DNA of 64,000 bases from Camelus bactrianus. Lineage: Eukaryota; Chordata; Mammalia; Artiodactyla; Camelidae. Of this stretch, positions 36,244-50,138 are shown one piece after another. Positions within the stretch are counted from its first letter, which is position 1. Each line of letters opens with the position of its first letter. Where the stretch lies: contig NC_133567.1 in assembly GCF_048773025.1 (NCBI RefSeq), forward strand, positions 868,001 to 932,000, in the 5' to 3' direction. The position numbers and the translations under genes were made by a program. Below the pieces are notes generated by a model that made no database searches, was not told the origin of the DNA, and worked only from the letters and a program-made list of their open reading frames with translations.

Positions 36244-37012
36244 TGACGGCGCCGGCCCTCCCCGCCCCGCAGAGGCCCGCGCGGCCTCCCTCCGCCGCGG
36301 GGACCCGGGGTGGCAGCCGCCGCAACCCCCGTCCTTCCCGCGCCCCGCGCCCCGCGCCCCGCCGCCGCCGCCGCCGCCCGCACTCACCTCAGGGGCGCAA
36401 CCGGCACAGCCGGCCGTCGGCCTCTTTCCCGCCGAGGCGTCTCGGTGCGGTACTCCCTGCGCGGGCGGGTTCTTCCCCGGCGGTCGCAGGGGGTTCAGGG
36501 ATGGGGGGGCGGGGAACGGCCGTCACACGAGCAACGAACCGAAGCGCCGCCTGGTGGCATTTTCCACAGGCCGGCGCCACCACAGCCGCCTTGGGTCCGC
36601 ACAGCCCCCTGCCGGCCGCAGCTCTTGCTGTCTCGCCCAGCCGACAAGTCTCCGCGGACAGGGGAGGGAGCCGCGGCGCGAGTCGGAGGCCGGGCAGGGG
36701 TGTGCGCAGACTCTTTCCTCTGGGGACTGCGCGCATGCGCACCAGCGGGTCGGGACCCGTGGCCGCTGCGTCGGGGCGGGACACGCGGCCGCTGCGTGGG
36801 GTCCGGCCCCGCCCAGGGGCGCTGGTCCGGCTCCGCCAATCGCGAGCGCCGGGTACCTCTTGGCGCGGGCCATTTGAATGGTTCGCGGCCGCCTGAGGTG
36901 GCGGCAGGTGGGCACGCCGCTGCCCTTTTGGGAGCTTCTCTGAGATCGGGAGGGGAACCCGCCCCTCATCCTTTCGCCGGAGCCCCTCCCTCCCCAGGCC
37001 GCGGGACTGGCC
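36244..37012. promoter_or_regulatory. CpG-island promoter, L2
   Basis: CTCF-like core at 36547-36560, NRF1 palindrome at 36731-36741, two 26-bp repeats. The base pattern matches the unit A island, confirming that A's left half is long-type. Confidence 0.8.
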
Positions 37013-37477
37013 AAAACAAAACAAAAAAAAACAGCTGGGAAAGTAAAACAACACTGACTTCAGGATAACGGTTACGTCTTTGGATGGAAAGAAGGGAATG
37101 GGATAAAGGAAAGGTGAAAAAGAAACTTCAAGCATTTGTATATGGTTTGATTCTTAGAAGAAAGATTTTTAAATGCTAACATTTTGCCAGAATTCTTCAA
37201 AGTTTTAAAGAAATAAAATGTTCATATGTAATTTTATTACATAAAAACCCAAAATACAGTCATGCATATGCACACAGATATGCATATTTTATATGTAAAC
37301 ATAAACAACATGATTCAATGAATAAAATGATAGAGATTTTCTTTATCATTGAGCTTTATTCTTTTCCTGAACTTACGGTTATTTCAGGTACTTCAGGGCT
37401 CCAGAGCTTGCCAGGAGACGCACATGTCCAAGAAGGCCAGTCCCCAGCAGGGAAGCAGGATGGAGCCCCAGGTGCAG
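36878..37477 (+). other. Exons 1-2 of the candidate transcript, L2
   Basis: Exon 1 coding part 36878-36907 with normal donor; exon 2 37388-37477 with normal acceptor and donor. No exon 3, since the long spacer follows. A downstream partner could be the weak exon at 42241 or exon 2 of the next unit. Confidence 0.25.
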
Positions 37478-37803
37478 GTAGGTCACGGCAGGATGGGGGT
37501 ACTGGGGATGGTCGAAGGCAGGCAGGGAGGCTCGGGGTCTGGCAACGGGGAGGGAAGCATCGGGGTGTATGTGGGGCACAGGTAGGCCAAGGCAGGATGG
37601 AGTGAGGGCCGCTGTGTGGGACCCAAGTAGGAAGGGAGGGGAGGGGTGCTTCAGGAGCCAGGGTCGGGCTATCCCCTCCCCCCACCTCCTGCCACCTCCC
37701 AAAGCAGCAGCTGAGTCCCTCCTGAGCTCCCTGTCGGACAGGCCCAGCTTTGGCATCTGCGTCCTTGCCCCACGTTGCTACACGGCTCCCCTCATCTGGA
37801 GCC

Positions 37804-38066
37804 TTTAACGAAGGTTAAATAAGGTCATAAGGGTAATGTCCCGACCCAAGAAGAGCAAGAGACAGCTGAGCTGTCCCTCTCTTTGCCATATGAGAACACA
37901 GCAAGAGGGGGGACATCTACAAACCAAGAGTCCTCACTAGAAACCAAATTGGCTGAAAAACCTCGATCTTGGACTCCTAGCACGTAGAGCAGTGAGAAAG
38001 TCAATGTCTGTTGTGTGAGCCACTCCGGGTGCGGTATTTCATTGTGGCAGCCAGAGCAGACTAAGA
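37804..38066 (+). mobile_element. MLT1-family LTR fragment (Lc copy)
   Basis: Tandem-duplicated copy of the fossil LTR fragment at the start of the spacer. It was carried by array amplification, not by separate insertion. Confidence 0.8.
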
Positions 38067-38111
38067 TCTCCCCTTTCCAAATCTACACACATGGCGTATA
38101 CAGTGTGGCAG

Positions 38112-38459
38112 CGTCTTAGTCTACTCGGGCTGCTATGGGTCAGCACCACAGCCTGAGCAGCATGAAACAACAGAAACTGATTTCTCACAGCTCTGGATGC
38201 CGGGACTCCAACCAGCACGGCCATTTCCAGAGAGGGCTCTCGTCCTGGCTCACAGGCACCTCGTGGCTGTGTCCTCTCACGGTGCAAGTGGCTCCGGACC
38301 TCTGCGGTCTCTTTCCTAGGGGCACTAATTCCATTCGTGTGAGCTCCACCCTCGTGATTCAGTACCTCCCCAAAGTCCCATCTCCTGATACCATCACCTT
38401 GGGGTATTAAGATTGCAACATGTGAACTGAGTGGGGCACAAACATTCAGACCGTAGCAG
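38112..38459 (-). mobile_element. MLT1-like LTR, reverse orientation (Lc copy)
   Basis: Array-duplicated copy, collinear with 263-610. Confidence 0.75.
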
Positions 38460-39679
38460 GAGGTTTTGACGTAAGTGGGGAAGATGATTTTTACTGTAGT
38501 TTAGTTTTATTTGTTTATATGAGAGATGTCTAGGCTACTTCAGAATTGTATTATCACTGCCACCTTCTACTAAATTGTAGGTTCTGCTCAATTGGTCTTT
38601 TCACTTGCTGCGGTTTTTTTTTTTTTTTTTTTTTTTTTTTTGTTCGCTTGCTTTTCTTGGAGCACCTTTAGCTTAATTACCTTTTAAATCCAACTTTATG
38701 TTGCAAACATTTATCCCAGCTCACACACTCTTAAATAGTTCAGATTCCTACCTCTATGATGACACACGGTTTTATTTAATCTAAGATGCTTTAAAACCAT
38801 AAGAATCTACTTTAACTTTTGTAGTGTATAAATACTATGCTGTAGATTTGACATATACAGAGTTCCTCATTTCCAAATTTTATTCCTGTATCTATTTTCT
38901 CTTACAATAGCCTCTAAACTAACTACTAATTAATTACACAAACATGTATTAAGTAACTGTTAGGTCCTAGGTCCTCTCATAGGTAGTGGGGACACAGAGG
39001 ATAACCCTCACCTCTCCCCCCTCCCCCCCCCCCACTAAGAGCTAACCGTCTAGTGGAACACGCAAACGGACTGTTACAGTTCAGGGTAATAAATAAATGG
39101 TAGGAATCTAAATACGTTGCTTTTTTAAGTGAAACACATCTGGGCAGAAATAAACCGCTTCAGGACAGAGTCTGCAAAGTGTTTCACTAGCCTTATTTTC
39201 TCATGTTGAACACTGGAAACTTGATACTAAAGAGGGAGTCAGCCCTGGTTATAGAAGTTAGAAGGCTTTTGTTTGCTTGTGTGAGTATTTATCTTTTGTC
39301 TCAGGGCTCTGTAAAGGTGACACGATGATTTGTTGACAATGAATCAGCACATGCTCTGCAATGACAACCCTTTTACAACCTCCTGTGTGTATGAAATACA
39401 CACCCACAGACAGCAAACTGGAAAGGATGTGTAGGAGATTCTCATATCAGTGTGTTCTTCTCTCTCAACAGGAACAGATAATAACTCTTAACCAGTGCAG
39501 CTACAGGGATAAAAGATTCCCCCCTTCCCCATGTGTCCCGCACGGCTCCCTCCCTACGCCGTCTGCCTTGACATGTGCACACCAGCGCTTGGAAAAGACT
39601 CCAGGGGCCTGATGCACAGATAAGCTTCGGATGCTCACCCCCTGCTCCTATATGGATGCTATTCAATTCAAAGTGTAAA

Positions 39680-39894
39680 TTTTAGACACACACTACTGTA
39701 TATGAAATAGATAAACAACAAGGACCTACTGTATAGCACAGGGAATAACAGATAATGGAAAAAAAGCTGAAAAGGAAAAATATATATGAAAAAATATACA
39801 CACATATATATATAACTGAATCACTTTGCTATACACCTGAAATTAACATTGTAAATTAACTATGCTTCAATAAAAAAATTTAAAAAGAAAAAAA
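39680..39894 (+). mobile_element. LINE-1 3' end, first (Lc copy)
   Basis: Array copy of the 1826-2040 element, still with the five-unit 'ta' run in the middle ('gaaaaatatatatg'). Confidence 0.8.
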
Positions 39895-41414
39895 TGTAGA
39901 AAAAAATTGTAAATAGGGCTAAGTTCCAAAAGTGGAGTTAAGAAAAGTTCAGCGTGACCTTATTTTTCCATGATCACTATAACAACGCATTTTTAAAGTT
40001 CTGTTGAACTATATTTTACATACCATACAACACACCCATTGAAAGTGTACAATTCAGTGAGTTTTAATACATTTGTGGAGTAGCCATCATCACAATCCAC
40101 TTCTTGAACACTTTCATCGCCCCAAAGCATTTCCTCATGCCCATTTTCAAGCAGTCCCATCTACCATTCCCTCACTCTCGGCCCCCATCAATCACTGATC
40201 TGTTTTCTTTTTCACAGATTTGACTTTTCCAGAGCTTTATATAGATAGACTCATACAAAGTATAGTAATTTGTGTCTGTCAATGCTGTTGTTGTCTTTTT
40301 ATTTTGAAATAACTATAGATTCACAGAAAGGTGCAAAAATAGTACAGGGAGGTCCCATTTACCTGCACCCTGTCTTCTTCAGGAGTATCCTGTGACTATA
40401 GCACAAAGCCAAAATGAGAAATTAACAGCGACTCAGTGTGTGCATAGTTCTAGGCCATCTCACAACGTGTTAGAGAATGTACGTAGATTTGTATTACATG
40501 TGTGGATTTTGTCATTTTGAGAATGTTAGACAAATGAAATCACAATATGTAACTTTTCATACCTTAATTATGTACAGTTTATTGACTATTAATTATGCCT
40601 TAAGAAGATGTTAAAATGGGGTTGGGCAAAGCACTTACGTACTCAAATGAGAAGGACGTTGCTTTACACTTTTGAGGAAGTAGTGATTATCTGGATGTAA
40701 AATCCCTTTTGCCTCGGCTCTCCATAGAGCAAGGCTGACACAGATTCTGTTTGTAAAAGTATAATGCATAAGCAGAATAATAAAAATTATTCAGGAACGA
40801 CAGAAGTAACTACTTGTAGAAGTTGTAACAATAACCCCGCAAGCCGGTTTAGGGGGAAAGCACCCCGTTTATTGAACCGTTTCAGCAATCTTTCAGCAGC
40901 TCATTAGATGTGCCCAGCAACATTTCAGCAACCCACAGGAAGTGCCCAGTCCATGGGAGGAGTGCCAGGTGGAGAAAGGTGATGGAGCGCAGGATTCCTC
41001 CCCTGGCCTTCCCTCTTGCCAGAGGGCTGGGGGGCGGTTGTGGTAAAGACACAGCCTCAGGTCATCCCATTACCTTTCGCTGGAGAGTGAGTTATTCTGA
41101 TTTATCCACAGTGTTCTTGGTATATCTCTGTATAAATATTTAGCGATTGCTCCAGGCATTACATTATACACACATAACTTACCACCACTTACTAGTGTCA
41201 TCTTTTTCACCAGTTTGAATAAAGTCTAGAAACTTTCCTTTTCTTTTAGTTCCCTTACTCGTCCCATTTATAATACCATTGTCTTCAACTATTAGCTCCA
41301 AATACACTGAGAACCACATCAAATAACGGTAAATTTTCTGAGTTGTAGACTTCAGCATCTGGTCTGGGATCCATGAAGCAGAAAAAAACCCAAACCCAAA
41401 CCAAAAACCAAACC

Positions 41415-41445
<31 letters not shown>

Positions 41446-43073
41446 AATCCGGGGAACTTACCACGCAGTCTTTTTTTGGGTCCTGAAGTGTCTAATCAGT
41501 CTTCCTTCTTCCTTTTTCACAACAACTTTCAGAGTGTATCTGTGTGTGTGTGTGTGTGTGTATGTATGTTTTATATATCTCAGATAAATATATATTTTTA
41601 TATATCTCATATATATATGTTTTACGTATCTCATGTATGTTATATATATTTTATATACGATAATATATATAATATACATTTACATATTTATAGGAAATGT
41701 ATATTTATATCTCCGGGTTTTTATCTGTTGTAAGTGTGAGGAATAGAAAGAAACCCTTCGTTCCAACTTGTCGCTGCCCTCTCTCACTACGTTTTAGTTG
41801 TTTTATGTGTCTGTTTTATCTGTATTGCTAAATTACTATAGAATCATAGGATTTTCAGGCAGTGGGCATAAAGTTTATAAATTTATTTTAAAAATACAGC
41901 ACAGTTTTAGAACATTGGGTTCAATGCTGCCCCGGTTGCTGGTGCCCAGATGGTGGTCAGTGTGTGTGTGACTGCTCCAGGTCCTCCCCTCACTCTGACA
42001 CCCCCTCATTACTGGGCTTAGCCACTGCTCACGCATGTGCTTAGCATACAGCCTTTAAATACTGTGACCCAATGCTCCATCTCTGCAGAAATCTATACTC
42101 CGGTCGAATCGACTCTTCAAATTGTTGTTTGTGATTATGTGAGTTTATAATCTTTTTTCTCTCTGTTTTGATAATTCCCCAGGAGACAGTTTTTCTTGAA
42201 ATCTCGCTGTATAAATTCACCTTATTGTTTCCTTCCTCAGCTGCTGTCCTTGAAGTTTCCTCACACTCGGAGCCAGCTCCACCTGTCGGTCCCTCAGCCT
42301 CACCTTCCCTTTCCGCTCATCGACCCCCTTTCCACATCTGTCTTCTGCTACGAACACCACTGGACCAGTTCCAATTTGAGCTACATTCACTCCGCACGCC
42401 CCCTACCTCCCACTCTAACCCCCTTTCTCCTAACATCCCCCACCCTCCCCGTCACATACTTCACTCACCCCAGGAAAGGAAAACGGTTCAAAAGCTTTCA
42501 TTTTGGAAAGGTGAAACTTTCCTGTTGCTGGATTTGATTTCCACCTGCCCCCACTTGAAGAACTCAGCAGGAGGAGTGACGTCTTGGTATTCCAACACAG
42601 ATCCCTAGAGGGGCCGTGCACAGGGACACAGATAAACCTGGAGGATGTAGTCTATCAGGCTCTGTATTTCTAGCACATGTTTCTTTCTTCCAGGACATTC
42701 TCCTCCTTTCAAGACTTAAGTAAGCAAGCTTCCAAATTTAACCATTATTGATATTAAGTATACTAAAAATACATTCTGACTTTTAAAAGTACAATTTGAG
42801 CCTAATTCATTTATAAGTTCTAGACAAAACAACTAGAAATGGGGTTAATTATTGAACTGTTCAGGTTAATAAAGGAAATCTTTTCTAAAAATAATAGCAC
42901 ACGTCAGAGATGAGCAAATACAGTCACTTACTCTAGGAAGGGATTTCAAGGCATCAGCTACTGACCTGTGCCCCCTCACTAGGGATACATTAATATTGAC
43001 TGTCTCATGTGGACCAGTGCTCAGTTTATTAGAAAATTCAAATTAAAGTTTTCATTCCTTAACAACACGTTCA

Positions 43074-43246
43074 TACTGTATAGCACAGGGAACCATACTC
43101 AATACCTTGTAGTAACTTACGGTGAAAAAGAATATGAAAATGAATATATGTATATTCATGTATGACTGAAGCATTATGCTGTACACCAGAAACTGACACA
43201 ATGTGGTAAATGGATTATACTTCAATTAAAAAAAAAACAAAAAAAT
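43074..43246 (+). mobile_element. LINE-1 3' end, second (Lc copy)
   Basis: Array copy of the 5221-5393 element. Confidence 0.75.
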
Positions 43247-46165
43247 GTTTTCATTCCTTATTATATAATCAGAAAATAATAAACTCTAGCCACAGTTATT
43301 ACTCTAGAACATGCAGAAGTATTTAAAAGTTTATATTTGGAATCTCATCAAACATAAGGCCTATTATTACATGTAATCAACTTTACTGAAGTAAATACTT
43401 ATCCCTTACAAACAACTATTGAACACAACCTGTGATGAATAGATTCACCTCTGAGGTGGTTATTCATCCTGGCCTACATTAGTATCGCAGTAAGTTTCCA
43501 CTGTGCATTTCAGTTAAAGAGAATCTTTTAAAAGCCTCTCACACCATAACACCGTTTCAGACAACTTTGGCTTCAGCTCTTCATTTTATATTTATTTTTT
43601 GTGTATGAGGCCCCGTTCTTCAGTGATAGAATGATACTCTTTTTATGTGAGGTGCGCCCTTCCATCTGCTGCTGCAGGCAATTACACAGCAGCTCTCCTG
43701 GGGCCCCTTGACCCCTTGTTAGAATGTACCCACTCTTCCCACCCATCAGTCGCCAAGTGTTCACTACCTGTGGAGTCTTGATGATACAGCTCGGTTCTGC
43801 ATGTCAAATAGTCACTTTAGTCCTATTAAATTCTCATTGTGTGACATTCTGGACCACTGATGAAAGCTGGAAAAAGCATTACTTCCATTATGGGGTTTAA
43901 TAGTATGGCTTTTTGACACAAAGCAAAAATAAGTATTCCAAAGTTGTGTTGCATGGTTGTTTTCTCTCTTAAAAAATAATCTTCTGACAGTGCAGCGTTT
44001 TCCTGTCTCAAACGCCATAATAAATAGGAATTTGACCACAGTGGTTAATATAGCAGCTCCATGGACTGAGATACTGAGGTTTCATTACTGACTTCGCACC
44101 AGGAATTAGACCTGCCAGGACATTTCACTGATTAAAACTTGATTAATTGCCTGTTAACGTGTCAGATTTTACTCACCTTGGCAAGGGCACTAACCATGAA
44201 GAACAGATGAAAGGAATGCTAAAGGAAATGCCATTGGTAGCCCAGCAGATCCTTACCCAGTTCCCATCCTGTGGGTTAAACGATTTAGCAGAATTTTTAT
44301 CAGATGTTTCTTAGAGTGAATAATGCCACAGACACAATCAAAGGGAAAAAACTAACCTTTTATATTTGAATTCAAAACACGCAATTTTAATCTTTTTGTG
44401 TGTGTTGTAATATCAAGTAATGTAATGGCCCAGATTGTGAGAGAGGACGATGTCTTGACATAGGAAATAGACTTAGCCAATAAGTTATTTCAAGTCAGAC
44501 TATTACTCAGGATGTGTTCAATGGTTAAACAGCAGCTAGGAATGGTGGGTGAGCAGCTACACACCGCAGGTTCTCATTGCTAGAAGGGCACGGCCATTTG
44601 TGTGTGAATAAGTGAGCTAGTGAGACTCCTTGGGCCTTCAGCACAGCGATGTCAGGTTCACAGTGACCCAGAGCATAAGGTCTAAATTAAAGGCAAAATT
44701 TCACACCTTCTTTTTCAAACCAAGTCTCAGACTTCTTTTCTCAACTTTATTCCTCCCTCCTGCCCTCACGCTGTTTTAGGGAGACATTCACACAGACATA
44801 TCCAGTGCTATCGTTTTGTCCATGGTCTTCAAGGAACATGCCTTTTTTCCTGGTAAGCTGCCTCATTCTGGCACTACTCTTCCTTACGGTAAATATCTGC
44901 TTTTTTGATCTCGGCTTCATCAAGAGTCACAGGGGCCCTTTCTGAGTCTGCAGTGCCGTTCTGGGCTGCTTGCAACAGGAGGAACTTCTCTGCAAACAGC
45001 CCTGTTCTTTTTGAATTTTATCATTGTAGAAACTGCATAAATCTACACAGATCGGTTATAATATTCAATACTTATGGTCAATTAATCCATACATATATCT
45101 AATATAATCTATATAAAATAATCTATAATATATCTAATAATGATAGCTATGGCCATAAGTTAGCAACGTTTGCTAGGAACTGGGTTGATGTTAACTCTGC
45201 TAGTTCTGATCCATAGATCATAGTCCTTTGTAGATCTATGGTCTGTTGTAGACTTTGTGTGTTAGGTGCAGCATTTATCACATTTTATGTACCGCATTAT
45301 ATATATGATATTCAGTAGCTTACCCTTCTAAATGAAAAGATAAAAGGACTATAGATGAGTAGATTCTTAGTGAGTTGTTCCCCGCCCTCTCCCATTCCCA
45401 CTAATTTGCTTAGAGATAGCCAATACAGAAGATTCTTTAAACATGTGGATGAGGAGAGAAACTCAATCCTTAACCATTACACATTTTCAGGACTGACTTT
45501 AAATTAAATTTTAGGCTATCATTAGCAATGTACCGCTATTCTCAGGTTTCTTTTATAGTCTCTTGTTTCGATGACCTTTTCGTACTTCGGTCTTTGCTTA
45601 ATTTCATTCAGAGGTAGAAAATATGGTAATTTTTAACAACTCCTTGGTAATTCTGCAAATACAAAGGAAGTTTTAAAAAGGCAGATTTAAAAGAAAAGAA
45701 TTGATTTGATTCCAAAGCTGGTATTAACATATTTTAATGCAGAGGAAAGATAAGGAGCAAGATGAATCTTAAGGTTATAAGAGGCCCATCAAATTGACCT
45801 ACATGAGCTCACAGAAGTTACACGTTTCCTAAGGCCAAGGAACTGTTTCATGACCTTGAAGGGTATATTAGTATTTCTATTCAAGTCATTACATTTTCAA
45901 ACATTGGAACTGCTCAGATTTGGTTCACTGCACAAATCAATCACTTAGAATGTTAAAGAGCATGACTTTGGTCTCCTGGAGACAGCTCTTCTGTGATTGA
46001 GCTCTCGTTTGCACCGCCTGTCTACCTTCCCTGTTAAATTTTTTTCTTGTTTGTTTTTTTTTTTTTTTTTTCCCTTATCAGCCTACATTGTGAATGCAAC
46101 TGATAGAACAAACACCAACACCTAACACTGGAATTTCTCTCCTCTGGACTCATTTGAAACACATG

Positions 46166-46388
46166 CTGAGGTTCTCAATCGGCAAGTTTTATAAAATGTC
46201 AGAACGTTTTAGAGTTGGGAGTGATTGTTGGACTCATTATAATCACACAGGGAGCTTAAGAAAATACTAATGCCTCAGCCCCACCTTCAGAAATTGTGAA
46301 TTAACTTGTCTGGGGAAGACTGCAGGCCCCTATGTTTTGAAAAAGTTTTCCAAGCAATTTGAATGTCCAGCCAATTGGAGAACCACTG
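46166..46388. mobile_element. MER5-like element (L3)
   Basis: Array copy, long type. Confidence 0.8.
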
Positions 46389-46486
46389 GGCTAGTCCCAT
46401 TCGATCAGATAAAAACAGAAATTCATATAGGATTGGACATAGCAAAGGGCACAAAACTAGACATCAGAATAGCTGAGACTAAAGAC

Positions 46487-47255
46487 TGACGGCGCCGGCC
46501 CTCCCCGCCCCGCAGAGGCCCGCGCGGCCTCCCTCCGCCGCGGGGACCCGGGGTGGCAGCCGCCGCAACCCCCGTCCTTCCCGCGCCCCGCGCCCCGCGC
46601 CCCGCCGCCGCCGCCGCCGCCCGCACTCACCTCAGGGGCGCAACCGGCACAGCCGGCCGTCGGCCTCTTTCCCGCCGAGGCGTCTCGGTGCGGTACTCCC
46701 TGCGCGGGCGGGTTCTTCCCCGGCGGTCGCAGGGGGTTCAGGGATGGGGGGGCGGGGAACGGCCGTCACACGAGCAACGAACCGAAGCGCCGCCTGGTGG
46801 CATTTTCCACAGGCCGGCGCCACCACAGCCGCCTTGGGTCCGCACAGCCCCCTGCCGGCCGCAGCTCTTGCTGTCTCGCCCAGCCGACAAGTCTCCGCGG
46901 ACAGGGGAGGGAGCCGCGGCGCGAGTCGGAGGCCGGGCAGGGGTGTGCGCAGACTCTTTCCTCTGGGGACTGCGCGCATGCGCACCAGCGGGTCGGGACC
47001 CGTGGCCGCTGCGTCGGGGCGGGACACGCGGCCGCTGCGTGGGGTCCGGCCCCGCCCAGGGGCGCTGGTCCGGCTCCGCCAATCGCGAGCGCCGGGTACC
47101 TCTTGGCGCGGGCCATTTGAATGGTTCGCGGCCGCCTGAGGTGGCGGCAGGTGGGCACGCCGCTGCCCTTTTGGGAGCTTCTCTGAGATCGGGAGGGGAA
47201 CCCGCCCCTCATCCTTTCGCCGGAGCCCCTCCCTCCCCAGGCCGCGGGACTGGCC
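46487..47255. promoter_or_regulatory. CpG-island promoter, L3
   Basis: CTCF-like core at 46790-46803, NRF1 palindrome at 46974-46984, two 26-bp repeats. I find no difference from the L2 island by eye. Confidence 0.8.
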
Positions 47256-47720
47256 AAAACAAAACAAAAAAAAACAGCTGGGAAAGTAAAACAACACTGA
47301 CTTCAGGATAACGGTTACGTCTTTGGATGGAAAGAAGGGAATGGGATAAAGGAAAGGTGAAAAAGAAACTTCAAGCATTTGTATATGGTTTGATTCTTAG
47401 AAGAAAGATTTTTAAATGCTAACATTTTGCCAGAATTCTTCAAAGTTTTAAAGAAATAAAATGTTCATATGTAATTTTATTACATAAAAACCCAAAATAC
47501 AGTCATGCATATGCACACAGATATGCATATTTTATATGTAAACATAAACAACATGATTCAATGAATAAAATGATAGAGATTTTCTTTATCATTGAGCTTT
47601 ATTCTTTTCCTGAACTTACGGTTATTTCAGGTACTTCAGGGCTCCAGAGCTTGCCAGGAGACGCACATGTCCAAGAAGGCCAGTCCCCAGCAGGGAAGCA
47701 GGATGGAGCCCCAGGTGCAG
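47121..47720 (+). other. Exons 1-2 of the candidate transcript, L3
   Basis: Exon 1 47121-47150 and exon 2 47631-47720, both with normal signals and the same sequence as L2. Confidence 0.25.
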
Positions 47721-48046
47721 GTAGGTCACGGCAGGATGGGGGTACTGGGGATGGTCGAAGGCAGGCAGGGAGGCTCGGGGTCTGGCAACGGGGAGGGAAG
47801 CATCGGGGTGTATGTGGGGCACAGGTAGGCCAAGGCAGGATGGAGTGAGGGCCGCTGTGTGGGACCCAAGTAGGAAGGGAGGGGAGGGGTGCTTCAGGAG
47901 CCAGGGTCGGGCTATCCCCTCCCCCCACCTCCTGCCACCTCCCAAAGCAGCAGCTGAGTCCCTCCTGAGCTCCCTGTCGGACAGGCCCAGCTTTGGCATC
48001 TGCGTCCTTGCCCCACGTTGCTACACGGCTCCCCTCATCTGGAGCC

Positions 48047-48310
48047 TTTAACGAAGGTTAAATAAGGTCATAAGGGTAATGTCCCGACCCAAGAAGAGCA
48101 AGAGACAGCTGAGCTGTCCCTCTCTTTGCCATATGAGAACACAGCAAGAGGGGGGACATCTACAAACCAAGAGTCCTCACTAGAAACCAAATTGGCTGAA
48201 AAACCTCGATCTTGGACTCCTAGCACGTAGAGCAGTGAGAAAGTCAATGTCTGTTGTGTGAGCCACTCCGGGTGCGGTATTTCATTGTGGCAGCCAGAGC
48301 AGACTAAGAT
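48047..48310 (+). mobile_element. MLT1-family LTR fragment (Ld copy)
   Basis: Tandem-duplicated copy of the same fossil fragment at the core/spacer joint. Confidence 0.8.
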
Positions 48311-48354
48311 CTCCCCTTTCCAAATCTACACACATGGCGTATACAGTGTGGCAG

Positions 48355-48702
48355 CGTCTTAGTCTACTCGGGCTGCTATGGGTCAGCACCACAGCCTGAG
48401 CAGCATGAAACAACAGAAACTGATTTCTCACAGCTCTGGATGCCGGGACTCCAACCAGCACGGCCATTTCCAGAGAGGGCTCTCGTCCTGGCTCACAGGC
48501 ACCTCGTGGCTGTGTCCTCTCACGGTGCAAGTGGCTCCGGACCTCTGCGGTCTCTTTCCTAGGGGCACTAATTCCATTCGTGTGAGCTCCACCCTCGTGA
48601 TTCAGTACCTCCCCAAAGTCCCATCTCCTGATACCATCACCTTGGGGTATTAAGATTGCAACATGTGAACTGAGTGGGGCACAAACATTCAGACCGTAGC
48701 AG
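48355..48702 (-). mobile_element. MLT1-like LTR, reverse orientation (Ld copy)
   Basis: Array-duplicated copy, collinear with 263-610. Confidence 0.75.
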
Positions 48703-48854
48703 GAGGTTTTGACGTAAGTGGGGAAGATGATTTTTACTGTAGTTTAGTTTTATTTGTTTATATGAGAGATGTCTAGGCTACTTCAGAATTGTATTATCAC
48801 TGCCACCTTCTACTAAATTGTAGGTTCTGCTCAATTGGTCTTTTCACTTGCTGC

Positions 48855-48885
<31 letters not shown>

Positions 48886-49923
48886 GTTCGCTTGCTTTTC
48901 TTGGAGCACCTTTAGCTTAATTACCTTTTAAATCCAACTTTATGTTGCAAACATTTATCCCAGCTCACACACTCTTAAATAGTTCAGATTCCTACCTCTA
49001 TGATGACACACGGTTTTATTTAATCTAAGATGCTTTAAAACCATAAGAATCTACTTTAACTTTTGTAGTGTATAAATACTATGCTGTAGATTTGACATAT
49101 ACAGAGTTCCTCATTTCCAAATTTTATTCCTGTATCTATTTTCTCTTACAATAGCCTCTAAACTAACTACTAATTAATTACACAAACATGTATTAAGTAA
49201 CTGTTAGGTCCTAGGTCCTCTCATAGGTAGTGGGGACACAGAGGATAACCCTCACCTCTCCCCCCTCCCCCCCCCCCACTAAGAGCTAACCGTCTAGTGG
49301 AACACGCAAACGGACTGTTACAGTTCAGGGTAATAAATAAATGGTAGGAATCTAAATACGTTGCTTTTTTAAGTGAAACACATCTGGGCAGAAATAAACC
49401 GCTTCAGGACAGAGTCTGCAAAGTGTTTCACTAGCCTTATTTTCTCATGTTGAACACTGGAAACTTGATACTAAAGAGGGAGTCAGCCCTGGTTATAGAA
49501 GTTAGAAGGCTTTTGTTTGCTTGTGTGAGTATTTATCTTTTGTCTCAGGGCTCTGTAAAGGTGACACGATGATTTGTTGACAATGAATCAGCACATGCTC
49601 TGCAATGACAACCCTTTTACAACCTCCTGTGTGTATGAAATACACACCCACAGACAGCAAACTGGAAAGGATGTGTAGGAGATTCTCATATCAGTGTGTT
49701 CTTCTCTCTCAACAGGAACAGATAATAACTCTTAACCAGTGCAGCTACAGGGATAAAAGATTCCCCCCTTCCCCATGTGTCCCGCACGGCTCCCTCCCTA
49801 CGCCGTCTGCCTTGACATGTGCACACCAGCGCTTGGAAAAGACTCCAGGGGCCTGATGCACAGATAAGCTTCGGATGCTCACCCCCTGCTCCTATATGGA
49901 TGCTATTCAATTCAAAGTGTAAA

Positions 49924-50138
49924 TTTTAGACACACACTACTGTATATGAAATAGATAAACAACAAGGACCTACTGTATAGCACAGGGAATAACAGATAAT
50001 GGAAAAAAAGCTGAAAAGGAAAAAAATATATGAAAAAATATACACACATATATATATAACTGAATCACTTTGCTATACACCTGAAATTAACATTGTAAAT
50101 TAACTATGCTTCAATAAAAAAATTTAAAAAGAAAAAAA
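49924..50138 (+). mobile_element. LINE-1 3' end, first (Ld copy)
   Basis: Array copy with the 'gaaaaaaatatatg' variant near 50020, shared only with Le. Confidence 0.8.

Larger units (their letters stand above)
34895..37803 (+). repeat. Long-unit core L2
   Basis: Common core of 2,909 bp with a long spacer on both sides. It has long-type marks throughout ('ggcaggatggg' near 37488, 'gtctggcaac' near 37538). One private base: 'gatgactttttcg' near 35327, where others have 'gatgaccttttcg'. The left part to 35922 is AT-rich with no recognised element. Confidence 0.92.
37804..45138. repeat. Long spacer Lc
   Basis: Complete 7,335-bp spacer, nearly identical to the other copies. The T tract (about 38614-38641) and C run (near 39021-39033) are longer than in La and Lb, and an A tract of about 28 precedes 41444. 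Unrecognised stretches are 38460-39679, 40425-41380, 41694-43073 and 43247-45138. Confidence 0.9.
45139..48046 (+). repeat. Long-unit core L3
   Basis: Common core of 2,908 bp. The T tract before 'cccttatcag' reads 'cttgtttgttttt' (near 46045), where unit A and L2 read 'cttgtttgtattt'; L4 shares the L3 form. Confidence 0.92.
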